Shown here: one piece after another, positions 1 to 6,889 of the stretch
Layout: the number at the start of each line of letters is the position of its first letter
Numbering within the stretch: the stretch's first letter is position 1
From: Subdoligranulum variabile
GTDB taxonomy: Bacteria; Bacillota; Clostridia; Oscillospirales; Ruminococcaceae
Assembly (NCBI GenBank): GCA_004554775.1
Contig: SFKI01000014.1
Span: forward strand, 1-46,293
Length of the DNA: 46,293 nucleotides
Reading direction: 5' to 3'
Translations under genes and position numbers: made by a program
Notes under the pieces: model-generated
What the model saw: the letters and a program-made list of their open reading frames with translations, nothing else
Told to the model about the DNA's origin: nothing
Databases searched by the model: none

Positions 1-1
1 A

Positions 2-673
2 AAGACCCGGTATTACTACTACTGCAAGAACACGGTCACGCCGACAGGCCATGAGTGTACCTTCCGCATCAATATTGAGCAGACGGAAATGAATCAGATG
101 GTGGCGAATATCATCTCCGCCATGGTCAAAGACCCTCGTTTCTCTGAAGCCATCAAAGAAAAGATTGGTACCGCCGTTGATACGGCAGATATGGAAAAGC
201 AGCTGGAGGCGCTGCAGACACAGCTCCGGCAGGCGTTGGGAACAAAATCCCGACTGGAGCGGCAAATGGATACCCTGGATGTGACTGACCCGTATTATGA
301 CCGAAAAATTTTGGATTTACAGCGTCGTTACGATGAACAGTATAGTAAAATAGAAGATATTGAGATTCAGATTGAGGAAGTCCAGAGCCAGATCAGAAGT
401 ATCCGGCAGGAGAAGATTTCCGGCGATAACATTTACCAGCTCTTGCTGGCATTCGACGAGGTCTACAATTCCGCAACAGAAGTGGAGCAGAAAGAGTTCA
501 TGAAAGCATTCATTGAGCGGATTGAGCTGTTCCCGGAAAAGCGGAAGGACGGCTGCTGGATCAAGAATATTGTCTTCAATTTCCCCGTTCCTGTGAACGG
601 TGAGGAAGTGAAAAAACTGCCCTTGGAAAATGAAACAATGCTCGAGTGTGTGGTCAAGCTGGTAAAAGTATAA
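2..673 (+). CDS. Large serine recombinase, C-terminal part (5' end outside window)
   Basis: The frame is already open at base 2 and ends at TAA 671-673, so only about 223 C-terminal residues are visible. They begin in what looks like the recombinase zinc-ribbon (YYYYCKN, then a second Cys in GHECTF). A long charged coiled coil follows (roughly visible residues 65-130, rich in E/Q/L/R), and the tail ends in LECVVKLVKV. That order (zinc ribbon, coiled coil, short tail) is the C-terminal half of large serine integrases of Tn4451/TnpX and phage type, which catalyse site-specific integration and excision through an N-terminal Ser not present here. Base composition is clearly lower in GC than the genes after 1513, which fits a transferred element. 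Whether the gene is intact upstream cannot be seen. Confidence 0.8.
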   Translation, partial: KTRYYYYCKNTVTPTGHECTFRINIEQTEMNQMVANIISAMVKDPRFSEAIKEKIGTAVDTADMEKQLEALQTQLRQALGTKSRLERQMDTLDVTDPYYDRKILDLQRRYDEQYSKIEDIEIQIEEVQSQIRSIRQEKISGDNIYQLLLAFDEVYNSATEVEQKEFMKAFIERIELFPEKRKDGCWIKNIVFNFPVPVNGEEVKKLPLENETMLECVVKLVKV

Positions 674-738
674 TACGCGAAATTTGCAGGGACTATTGTG
701 AAGAGCCACAATGTGGTCAAATATTAGGAGGTTCAATT

Positions 739-1416
739 ATGAATAACTTACTAAACGGAGACCGTGCCCCAGAATCCACATCATTTTCTTCTGTTGATAT
801 TCCGCCAAAGCCGCATCGCCGTAATAATGTAACTGTCATAATCAGCTGTATAACTATTATTATCGTTGCCCTTGCTGTTGCTTTTTCGATTTATACCCTT
901 AAGCAACCCACTTCTGTTGTCGAGCCTCAATCAACCCCTGTCCCGACACCGCAAATCACAAACACTCTCTTGGCTGGAAAAATTGAGGGCATGAGTGAAT
1001 TAACGACCGCAAAATTATCATATAACGGTTTCTTGCAATCCGCCGACGGAAATATACCATTCCTAACTAAAAAGACGTTCTTCATGACCTATCATGCTGA
1101 TATAAAAGTAGGTTTTGACCTGTCCGCAGTTAAAGTTAATGTTTCCGATACCTCAATTACCGTCACATTACCTCCCATAAATGACCCAGATATTACAATT
1201 GACCCCGATTCCATCAAATTTTACAACAAAGATGCCGCCATCTTCAACTGGACAACCAAAGAAGATGCTGTAGAAGCTATTAAGGCCGCAACAGCTGATG
1301 TCAACGAAAATGCTGACATCGCTTCGCTTAAGGAACAATCTGATTCGCAGGCTCGTACTTTGCTTGCATCTCTTTTAAAGGACTACCTTGACGGGCGAAA
1401 TCTCATCATCAATTAA
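739..1416 (+). CDS. DUF4230 family membrane-anchored protein
   Basis: Predicted 225 aa. The start at 739 is chosen because AGGAGG lies 7-8 nt upstream; the frame is open further up but without a ribosome site. An N-terminal Pro/Ser-rich cytoplasmic piece is followed by one membrane segment (about residues 36-56) and an external Pro/Thr-rich linker. The rest looks like a DUF4230 domain: a beta-rich part (VGFDLSAVKVNVSDTSITV, then LPPINDPDITIDPDS) and a helical tail ending in ARTLLASLLKDYL. DUF4230 proteins have no established function. The gene is AT-rich like the recombinase just upstream and unlike everything downstream, so it is probably cargo or an edge gene of the same element. The family call is from pattern memory and is moderately secure. 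Confidence 0.65.
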   Translation: MNNLLNGDRAPESTSFSSVDIPPKPHRRNNVTVIISCITIIIVALAVAFSIYTLKQPTSVVEPQSTPVPTPQITNTLLAGKIEGMSELTTAKLSYNGFLQSADGNIPFLTKKTFFMTYHADIKVGFDLSAVKVNVSDTSITVTLPPINDPDITIDPDSIKFYNKDAAIFNWTTKEDAVEAIKAATADVNENADIASLKEQSDSQARTLLASLLKDYLDGRNLIIN

Positions 1417-1512
1417 CCCATTTGTTCAAACTCTTTTCCCCTCCTGTTCACGATTTGCCAATATTTGTGTGGGATAATAACCTGTAGACTATAACAAAGG
1501 TGGTTTTCTTTT

Positions 1513-1905
1513 ATGCGAAGCTGGTTTCAGCGGTTTATGTCCGGGCGGTATGGGTTTGACCAGTTGGGCGGGTTCCTTTGCATTGTTTCGTTTATTCTGG
1601 TCATTGTGGGGGCCTGGGTCAGCCCGGTGCTGTACTGGCTGGGGCTGATTTTGCTGATCTACAGCTATTTCCGGGTGCTCAGCCGCAATCGCTCCAAACG
1701 ATATGCGGAAAATTTAAAATATCTCACCCTGCAAAACAAAGTCGTGGACTGGGCCAACCGGCACATTTTGCGCTTTAAGCAGCGCAAGCAGTACCGCTAT
1801 TTCCGCTGCCCCCAGTGCGGGCAGCAGCTGCGCGTGCCGCGCGGGCGCGGTAAAATTTCCATCACCTGCCCCAAGTGCCACAACCAGTTTATTAAAAAGA
1901 GTTGA
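1513..1905 (+). CDS. Small membrane protein with C-terminal zinc ribbon
   Basis: 130 aa, with GGTGG-type ribosome site 'aaaggtggttttctttt' upstream. Residues about 18-58 form two closely spaced hydrophobic segments (GGFLCIVSFILVIVGAW and PVLYWLGLILLIYSYF). A basic stretch follows (RNRSKRYAEN, RFKQRKQYRYF), and the protein ends in a two-knuckle zinc ribbon, CPQCGQQL... and CPKCHNQF, separated by about 20 residues. This architecture is common in uncharacterised Clostridia proteins; the ribbon probably binds one zinc on the cytoplasmic side. The stop is 6 nt from the next gene (DUF5685) and the J-domain gene overlaps that one, so the three form one transcription unit. Specific function is unknown. 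Confidence 0.7.
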   Translation: MRSWFQRFMSGRYGFDQLGGFLCIVSFILVIVGAWVSPVLYWLGLILLIYSYFRVLSRNRSKRYAENLKYLTLQNKVVDWANRHILRFKQRKQYRYFRCPQCGQQLRVPRGRGKISITCPKCHNQFIKKS

Positions 1906-1911
1906 CGCACG

Positions 1912-2763
1912 ATGTTCGGGTATGTTACCATCTACCACAAAGGGCTGGCAAAGCCGGAGCTGGACCGCTACCAGGCCTACTACTGCGGCCTGTGCCGCAC
2001 GCTGGGCCAGAAATACGGCCTGCCCGGTCAGTTGACGTTAAGCTACGATTTAGCGTTCATCGCCATTTTGCATTCGGCGCTGTATGAGCCGCAGACGCAG
2101 TTTTCCGCCGGGCGGTGCGCGCCGCACCCCATCAAGGCACGGCCCCGCGCCGCCAACGAATTTTTGGACTACGCCGCCGACATGACCATCGCGCTGGCGT
2201 ACTACAATTTTTTGGACAACTGGCAGGACGATCACAGCCGTGCCAGCCTGCGGCAAGCCAAAAAGCTGGAGGGGTATCTGCCCGCCATCCGGGAGCGCTG
2301 GCCCCGCCAGACAGCAGCCATCACGGCACAGCTGGACGCGCTGAACGCACTGGAAAAGGCAGGCTCACATGATCTGGATGCCTTATGCCGCGCCTTTGGC
2401 GATCTGCTGGGCGCGGTGTTTGCCTGCCGGGACGACGTCTGGGCACCCACCCTACAGGCTATGGGCCGGGGGCTGGGCGGGTTCATTTATTTGATGGATG
2501 CCTACGACGACCTGCCCAAAGATGCCCGCAAGGGGCAGTTCAACGCGCTGCAAGAACTGCACGACACCCTGCCCCCTGCCGAGTTTGAGGATCGCTGCCA
2601 CGAGCTTTTGACCCAGCAGATGGGCCTGTGCGCCCAACAGTTTGAACTGCTGCCCATACTAAAAGAGACCCCGGAGGGGAAACTATTGTACAACACCATT
2701 TATTCCGGCGTGTGGAGCAAGTATGCGCCGATCCGTAAGCACAGAGAGGGGAAACAGAAATGA
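1912..2763 (+). CDS. DUF5685 family protein
   Basis: 283 aa. The N-terminus MFGYVTIYHKGLAKPELDRY and the following YYCGLCRTLGQKYG are the hallmark of DUF5685, a mostly helical Firmicutes family of unknown function that carries a CxxC pair near residue 30. No signal peptide or obvious membrane segment is present. The last codons overlap the start of the J-domain gene by four bases (ATGA), implying translational coupling. DUF5685 proteins are repeatedly found next to small DnaJ-like proteins, so a chaperone-linked role is a reasonable inference but not shown by the sequence. Confidence 0.75.
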   Translation: MFGYVTIYHKGLAKPELDRYQAYYCGLCRTLGQKYGLPGQLTLSYDLAFIAILHSALYEPQTQFSAGRCAPHPIKARPRAANEFLDYAADMTIALAYYNFLDNWQDDHSRASLRQAKKLEGYLPAIRERWPRQTAAITAQLDALNALEKAGSHDLDALCRAFGDLLGAVFACRDDVWAPTLQAMGRGLGGFIYLMDAYDDLPKDARKGQFNALQELHDTLPPAEFEDRCHELLTQQMGLCAQQFELLPILKETPEGKLLYNTIYSGVWSKYAPIRKHREGKQK

Positions 2764-3515
2764 CCGATCCATACAGTGTTCTGGGCATCACCCCCGGTGC
2801 CGACGATGAGACGATCAAAAAAGCCTACCGTCAGAAATGCAAGCAGTACCACCCCGACCTGCACCCCAACGACCCCACGGCCGAGGAACACTTCAAAGAG
2901 GTGCAGGCTGCTTACAGCGAGATCATGCGGATGAAGCAGGGCGGCCAAAACTACGGCAGCGCCCAAAGCAGCTACAGCCAGCAAGGATACGGCCAGCAAA
3001 GCGGGTACAGCCAGCAGTACGGCAACCCGTTTGGCGGCGGGGCTGGCGGGTTCGGCTTCGGGCCGTTCGGGTTCGGGTACTACAGCACATCCGGCGGGGC
3101 GCGCCAGACCTATACCACCGGCCAGGAAAGCCCTGAGCTGCGCGCCGCAGCTAACTACATCCGCAGCGGGTTTTATGAGGAAGCCCTCAACACCTTAAAC
3201 GGCATGGCCCAGAACGAGCGTACCGCCCAGTGGCACTACTACGCCGCGCTGGCCAACCAGGGCCTGGGCAACAACATCCGCGCCCGGGACGAAGCCCGCA
3301 CCGCCGTGAACATGGAGCCCAACAACTACGCCTACCAGAACCTGCTGGACCAGCTGCAAACCCCGGGCCAGACCTACACCGGCTACCAGCAGCCCTACGC
3401 CCAGCCCAGCGGCAACCCCGGGCGGTTCTGCCTGTCGTTCTGGCTGTATATGATGTTCTGCCAGCTTTTGAGCTGCTGCTGCACCGGACGTCCGGGGGGA
3501 TTTTTCTTCTGTTGA
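2760..3515 (+). CDS. J-domain protein with TPR-like region
   Basis: 251 aa. Residues 3-60 are a J domain (DPYSVLGITPGADDETIKKA ... HPD motif at QYHPDLHP), the part that stimulates DnaK ATPase. There is no CxxCxGxG zinc-finger region, so it is not canonical DnaJ. Residues about 65-115 are low-complexity Gly/Tyr/Gln/Phe (QGYGQQSGYSQQYG, then Gly/Phe-rich). Residues about 120-200 look like two helical TPR-type repeats (AANYIRSGFYEEALNTLN, HYYAALANQGLGN). The end is hydrophobic and Cys-rich (LYMMFCQLLSCCCTG), possibly a membrane anchor. It overlaps DUF5685 by 4 nt and is followed by a bidirectional terminator. It is probably a dedicated co-chaperone for the membrane or DUF5685 partner (inference). 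Confidence 0.8.
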   Translation: MTDPYSVLGITPGADDETIKKAYRQKCKQYHPDLHPNDPTAEEHFKEVQAAYSEIMRMKQGGQNYGSAQSSYSQQGYGQQSGYSQQYGNPFGGGAGGFGFGPFGFGYYSTSGGARQTYTTGQESPELRAAANYIRSGFYEEALNTLNGMAQNERTAQWHYYAALANQGLGNNIRARDEARTAVNMEPNNYAYQNLLDQLQTPGQTYTGYQQPYAQPSGNPGRFCLSFWLYMMFCQLLSCCCTGRPGGFFFC

Positions 3516-3566
3516 TTTACCCCTACAACCATACGGTAATGTGCATACCCATCCGGGAATTTGCAC

Positions 3567-3590
3567 GGGCGAACGCTGTTCGCCCCTACA
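3567..3590. repeat. GTAGGGGCGA-type palindromic repeat, copy 1
   Basis: GGGCGAAC-gct-GTTCGCCC followed by CTACA. The right half matches the perfect palindrome at 18156-18184 and resembles the hairpin at 36793-36826. It lies between the J-domain gene and its terminator. Family of dispersed hairpins, function unknown. Confidence 0.6.
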
Positions 3591-3607
3591 TCCCCATAAA
3601 TAAAACG

Positions 3608-3640
3608 CCACCCTGGACAATAAGGTCCGGGGTGGTATTT
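3608..3640. terminator. Bidirectional intrinsic terminator
   Basis: CCACCCTGGAC (3608-3618) pairs with GTCCGGGGTGG (3625-3635), with one T-G wobble. It is followed by TATTTTTAT on the plus strand and by a run rich in T on the minus strand. It ends two convergent units: the J-domain gene (+) and the cysteine-cluster gene whose stop codon starts at 3643 (-). Confidence 0.75.
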
Positions 3641-4315
3641 TTATACCAATACTCTATCCAAAACCAGCTGCAAGATTTCGATGTTTTGCTGGAACTGCGG
3701 GTAGAAATCGTCGCCGAGTTCGTAGTCGTAGTACAGCGCGCGCTCAACGCGTTTTACGGCGGCGGCAAAATGCGGGTGGTCAGCAGCGGCTTGCAGCTGC
3801 GCCGAAAGCCGGGTACACACCACGGCCCACCGCGCGTCGATGCCCGCACGGTCTAAAATCGCGGCGTCGGTCAGGTAATCGTTCAGGGTGCGGCCCTCCC
3901 CTGCCCGCGCACCGCAAAGCGGCGTCTGTACGTAATATTCTATCTGCGCCGTCACAGGGTCGATGCTCTGCCCCAGTGGGTACAATGCGCAGGCCAATGG
4001 CCGCGCGGCGTGGATAGCGCAGGCGCTGCCCTCAAAAAAGCGGCAATTGCCGGTCTTGGGGTCGGGCGTCAGCCGCACGGCGGGCAGCAAAGTCTGCGGT
4101 GCCACGTAACTTTTGCAAAACGCCGACGCCACAATGCGGGGCGAAAGCCCCAGCCGCCGGGCAATGCGGTACAAATCATACCCGGACAGCACCAGATCGC
4201 GCCGCCCGCGGCAGCAGCCGCCGCACCCGGCACAGGCAAAGTCAAAGCTGTCCTGCGCGCCAATGCGCGGCAGGCTGTCCCAGGTTTCGCCGCTGCGGCC
4301 GGGTTCCACCGTCAC
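3641..4315 (-). CDS. YkgJ-family cysteine cluster protein
   Basis: 224 aa. It has the CxxCGGCCRG-type cluster near residue 29 (FACAGCGGCCRGRR) and further cysteines in FCKSYV, GNCRFFEGSACAIH and PLACALYPLG. This is the CxxCxxCC / C-x-C pattern of the YkgJ/UPF0153 family, thought to bind zinc or an Fe-S centre; biochemical function is unsettled. Length is typical of the longer Clostridia versions. The start ATG overlaps the stop of the upstream dehydrogenase gene by 4 nt (ATGA), so the two are co-translated. There are no membrane segments. Confidence 0.8.
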   Translation of the reverse strand: MTVEPGRSGETWDSLPRIGAQDSFDFACAGCGGCCRGRRDLVLSGYDLYRIARRLGLSPRIVASAFCKSYVAPQTLLPAVRLTPDPKTGNCRFFEGSACAIHAARPLACALYPLGQSIDPVTAQIEYYVQTPLCGARAGEGRTLNDYLTDAAILDRAGIDARWAVVCTRLSAQLQAAADHPHFAAAVKRVERALYYDYELGDDFYPQFQQNIEILQLVLDRVLV

Positions 4316-5304
4316 AGCTGCACCTCGCAGGGGTTGGGGCGGCCTGCGGCAAAGTCGGCCAGTTCTTCAAAGCCGCTGCGCACCATGCTGGCCACGTTCA
4401 CGTCGGTGTAAAAGGCGTTGTGCGGGCTGACGATGACGTTGGGCATGCTGCGCAGGATGTTCATGGTGCGGTGCGGCAGCGCAGCCCCGGTGCGGTTGAA
4501 GTAGACCAGGTCGTTTTCGTCCTCGACCACATCCAGCCCGGCGCCGCCGACCTTGCCGCTTTCCAGTGCGGCGATCAGCGCGTCCTCGTCGATCAGCGCG
4601 CCGCGCGCGATGTTGACGATCAGCACGCCGTCCTTCATCCTGGCCAGCGAGTCAGCGTTGATGAGGTGGTGGTTCTCGGCGGTGGCGTTGGTGTGCAGGC
4701 TGATCACATCGCTGCGGGCGTAGAGCTCGTCCAGCGAAACATACTCGGCCATCTTGGCGACCTCATCGCTCCGGTAGAGGTCGTAGGCCAGGATCTTACA
4801 GCCGAAGCCCTGCAAATGGGCAATGACCGTGCGGCCGATCTTGCCCGTGCCGACGATGCCCACCGTGCAGTTGGAGAGGTCGCGCCCCATCTTGCCGGGC
4901 AGCGTGTAGTCCTGTGCGGCGGCGCGCAGCATGGTCTGGTTCATCTTGCGGGTACACATCAGCATCAGCATAATGGCGTAGTTGGCCACACCCTCGGGCG
5001 GGTAGTGGCTGTGGGCCACCCGCATGCCCAGCTTTTTGGCCGTTTCCAGCGGCAGGTGGTCGTACCCGATGCTGCGGCAAAGCAGGTATTTGACGCCCAT
5101 TTTGGCCCAGGCTTCGACGTACGCGGGCAAAATTTCGCAGGGGTTCTGGCTGACGGCGTCGCAGCCGGCGGCTTTGTCGAGGTTCTCCGGGCAAGGCGCG
5201 CCGGGGATCATGACATAGTCGATGCCAAATTCTTTGCTGAACTGTTCGATATACGCCTGCTCGTCAAAGGGGCGCATCTGGTAAAACGCGATCTTCATAT
5301 ACAT
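4312..5304 (-). CDS. D-2-hydroxyacid dehydrogenase (D-lactate dehydrogenase-like)
   Basis: 330 aa, the normal family length. It reduces 2-keto acids to D-2-hydroxyacids with NADH in the cytoplasm. Visible motifs are the NAD-binding GxGxxG in VGIVGTGKIGRTV, the family signature NIARGALIDEDALIAAL containing the catalytic Arg, the Glu in GAGLDVVEDEND and the catalytic His in VSPHNAFYT. The N-terminal substrate-domain sequence CRSIGYDHLPLETAKK resembles the D-LDH/VanH branch more than glycerate or phosphoglycerate dehydrogenases. D-lactate as substrate is therefore likely but not proven. It overlaps the downstream YkgJ gene by 4 nt and lies 9 nt after the esterase gene, giving a probable operon. 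Confidence 0.85.
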   Translation of the reverse strand: MYMKIAFYQMRPFDEQAYIEQFSKEFGIDYVMIPGAPCPENLDKAAGCDAVSQNPCEILPAYVEAWAKMGVKYLLCRSIGYDHLPLETAKKLGMRVAHSHYPPEGVANYAIMLMLMCTRKMNQTMLRAAAQDYTLPGKMGRDLSNCTVGIVGTGKIGRTVIAHLQGFGCKILAYDLYRSDEVAKMAEYVSLDELYARSDVISLHTNATAENHHLINADSLARMKDGVLIVNIARGALIDEDALIAALESGKVGGAGLDVVEDENDLVYFNRTGAALPHRTMNILRSMPNVIVSPHNAFYTDVNVASMVRSGFEELADFAAGRPNPCEVQL

Positions 5305-5313
5305 TTTCTCCCA

Positions 5314-6123
5314 TTACAGATGAAAATTCAGGGTTTCGGCCAGCCAGTCGGTACACAGCGGCACCCAGGCGGCGTTGTGGCGGTTGGGGGTGTTGACCTC
5401 GTTGGTGCAGGTGCTGGACCCGTGCCCGCCGTGGGTGAAAAGGTGCAGCTCATACGGCACGTGGTTTTCGGTCAGGGCGCTGGCCAGCATCAGTGAGTTT
5501 TCAACCGGGACGGCCTGGTCAGCTACGGTATGCCAGATGAAAAACGGCGGCAGGTCGCCGCGCACCTGGTTTTCGAGGCTGAACGCAGCCTGCAAGGCGG
5601 CATCGCCACCGGCAAGGTTTTCGATGGAACCGCGGTGGGCCTTTTCCCCTGCCGTGATGACAGGGTAGCCCAGTACGACGGCATCGGGGCGGGCTTCCTC
5701 AGCCGTGATGCCCAGGGCTTTCTGCACGGGCTCGGCGTCCCACAAAATGGCCGTGGATGCCGCCAGATGCCCGCCTGCCGAGAAGCCGCAGACCGCGATC
5801 TTGAACGGGTCGAGCCGCAGCTTGGCCGCGTTGCGGCGCAGATGCAGAATGGCACCGGCCGCGTCGGTCAGCGGCTGCCAGCGCAGCGGAGCCTGTTCGG
5901 GCGTGCGGGCGCAGGTGTATTCCAGCACAAAGGTCTGGTAGCCCGCCTGCAAAAACTGCATGGCGACGGGGTCAGCCTCCCGCGCGCTGCAATACGCATA
6001 CCCCCCGCCGGGCAGAATCAGCATCGCCGGGCGGGTATTAAAGGCAGGCATTTCGGTGGTTTCATCCCGCAGGTAGCCGGTAAGTTTCGCCCCGCTGGGG
6101 AGAGAGTGGGTGTATAATTGCAT
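5314..6123 (-). CDS. Alpha/beta hydrolase (BD-FAE / acetyl-esterase type)
   Basis: 269 aa cytoplasmic esterase, no signal peptide. It carries an oxyanion-loop motif PGGGYAYCSAREAD (HGGG-like, with Pro in place of the usual His), the nucleophile elbow GFSAGGHLA, a late Asp in HTVADQAVPVENS and a His in THGGHGSS. This is the catalytic order of carbohydrate and acetyl-xylan esterases of the COG0657/BD-FAE group. Probable role: removal of acetyl or feruloyl groups from imported glycans (inference). The start ATG at 6123 has only a weak purine-rich site upstream. It is the first gene of the three-gene minus-strand unit with the dehydrogenase and YkgJ protein. Confidence 0.8.
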   Translation of the reverse strand: MQLYTHSLPSGAKLTGYLRDETTEMPAFNTRPAMLILPGGGYAYCSAREADPVAMQFLQAGYQTFVLEYTCARTPEQAPLRWQPLTDAAGAILHLRRNAAKLRLDPFKIAVCGFSAGGHLAASTAILWDAEPVQKALGITAEEARPDAVVLGYPVITAGEKAHRGSIENLAGGDAALQAAFSLENQVRGDLPPFFIWHTVADQAVPVENSLMLASALTENHVPYELHLFTHGGHGSSTCTNEVNTPNRHNAAWVPLCTDWLAETLNFHL

Positions 6124-6194
6124 GATGGCATGCTTCTTTCTTTTTATATTTTTTATATTTCGGCTTTCGGGGGCCGCTGCCTTGCGGCGTCCCG

Positions 6195-6240
6195 GCCCCC
6201 CTCACCCGCTGCGCGGGAGCTTCCCTCAAAGGGGAGCCTT
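6195..6240. repeat. Palindromic GC-rich repeat, GAGGGAAGCTCCC type
   Basis: The block reads (minus strand) GGCTCCCCTTTGAGGGAAGC, then CCCGCGCAGCGGG. It contains two small hairpins and resembles the palindromes at 14264-14283 and 25001-25023. It lies between two minus-strand genes and has no T-tract expected of a strong terminator. Dispersed intergenic repeat of unknown role. Confidence 0.5.
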
Positions 6241-6247
6241 CCGGTGC

Positions 6248-6739
6248 TTACTCCAGCGGATGCTTCTCGATATATTCCGCCATAATATCCGCCGCCAGGC
6301 GAACCAGTTCTGGGCAGGGGCGTTTTTTATAATACTCGGGCGTGCGGGGGCTGGCGACCGGGCTGCCCTCGGCTTTCTGTAAGCCAAGCAGCTCCCGGCA
6401 GATGATGCTGCTGCCGCCGTTGCGGGCCTTGTATTCAGCGGCAAGGGCCTGCACATCGGTATACAGGGCGGTCTTTTTAGCCGGGTCGGCACTGCCGTAC
6501 AGCACGCCCAGCACCAGCGTAATACCGGAAAATCCCCCGCATACTTCCCGCAGGCGGCCAAACCCGCCGCCGAAACCGGACGCCATCTTCAGCGCCTGTT
6601 CCTCGGTCATCTTCATCTCTTTGGCAAAGGCCAGCGCCACACACTGGCTGCAATTGTAGCCTTTAAAAAATGCCTCATAGGCGGCATCGCCGTAGCGGCT
6701 CACTGCGCCATCCCCTTTCACTGTATATAAAGTAAGCAT
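6248..6739 (-). CDS. C_GCAxxG_C_C family redox-type protein
   Basis: 163 aa. The pattern GYNCSQCVALAF near residue 28, then SGFGGGFGRLREVCGGFSGI and later a lone Cys in IICRELLGL, is the conserved Cys arrangement of the C_GCAxxG_C_C family. That family of small proteins is often annotated as redox-active or metal-binding, without proven function. The ATG at 6739 lacks a clear ribosome site; a GTG a few codons in (VKGDG) is an alternative start. It is transcribed alone, away from htpG. A palindromic repeat separates it from the esterase gene. Confidence 0.75.
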   Translation of the reverse strand: MLTLYTVKGDGAVSRYGDAAYEAFFKGYNCSQCVALAFAKEMKMTEEQALKMASGFGGGFGRLREVCGGFSGITLVLGVLYGSADPAKKTALYTDVQALAAEYKARNGGSSIICRELLGLQKAEGSPVASPRTPEYYKKRPCPELVRLAADIMAEYIEKHPLE

Positions 6740-6800
6740 ACCGCAAATTGCGGCGTTTGAAAAGAGGATTTTAAAATTTCTGTTAAATCCGTTGTAAAGG

Positions 6801-6827
6801 GTTGCAGTTTGCGTGCAAGAGTGCTAA
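6801..6827. promoter_or_regulatory. CIRCE-like operator 1 (degenerate left arm)
   Basis: GTTGCAGTT-N9-GAGTGCTAA. The right arm matches the HrcA operator consensus 9/9, the left arm 5/9. It overlaps a possible promoter, TTGCAG (6802-6807) and TAAACT (6825-6830) with a 17-nt spacer, so a bound repressor would cover the polymerase site. Confidence 0.5.
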
Positions 6828-6834
6828 ACTATCG

Positions 6835-6861
6835 TTAGCAGTTAAATTAAAAGAGTGCTAA
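6835..6861. promoter_or_regulatory. CIRCE operator 2 upstream of htpG
   Basis: TTAGCAGTT-N9-GAGTGCTAA. The CIRCE consensus is TTAGCACTC-N9-GAGTGCTAA; here the right arm is 9/9, the left 7/9 and the spacer is exactly 9 nt. It lies 28 nt before the htpG start codon, in the expected 5' leader, and indicates HrcA heat-shock repression. Confidence 0.8.
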
Positions 6862-6889
6862 TTTCATATAAAAGTGAGGTCCTTTCACT

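Noticed and set aside
706..719. Palindrome GCCACAATGTGGTC after the recombinase stop as an attachment core
   Set aside because: Only 5-bp arms, and no second copy is seen in the window to act as the other attachment site; large serine integrase sites cannot be called from this alone.
4099..5496. Plus-strand open frame opposite the dehydrogenase gene
   Set aside because: Antisense to clear catalytic motifs on the minus strand; no start signal.
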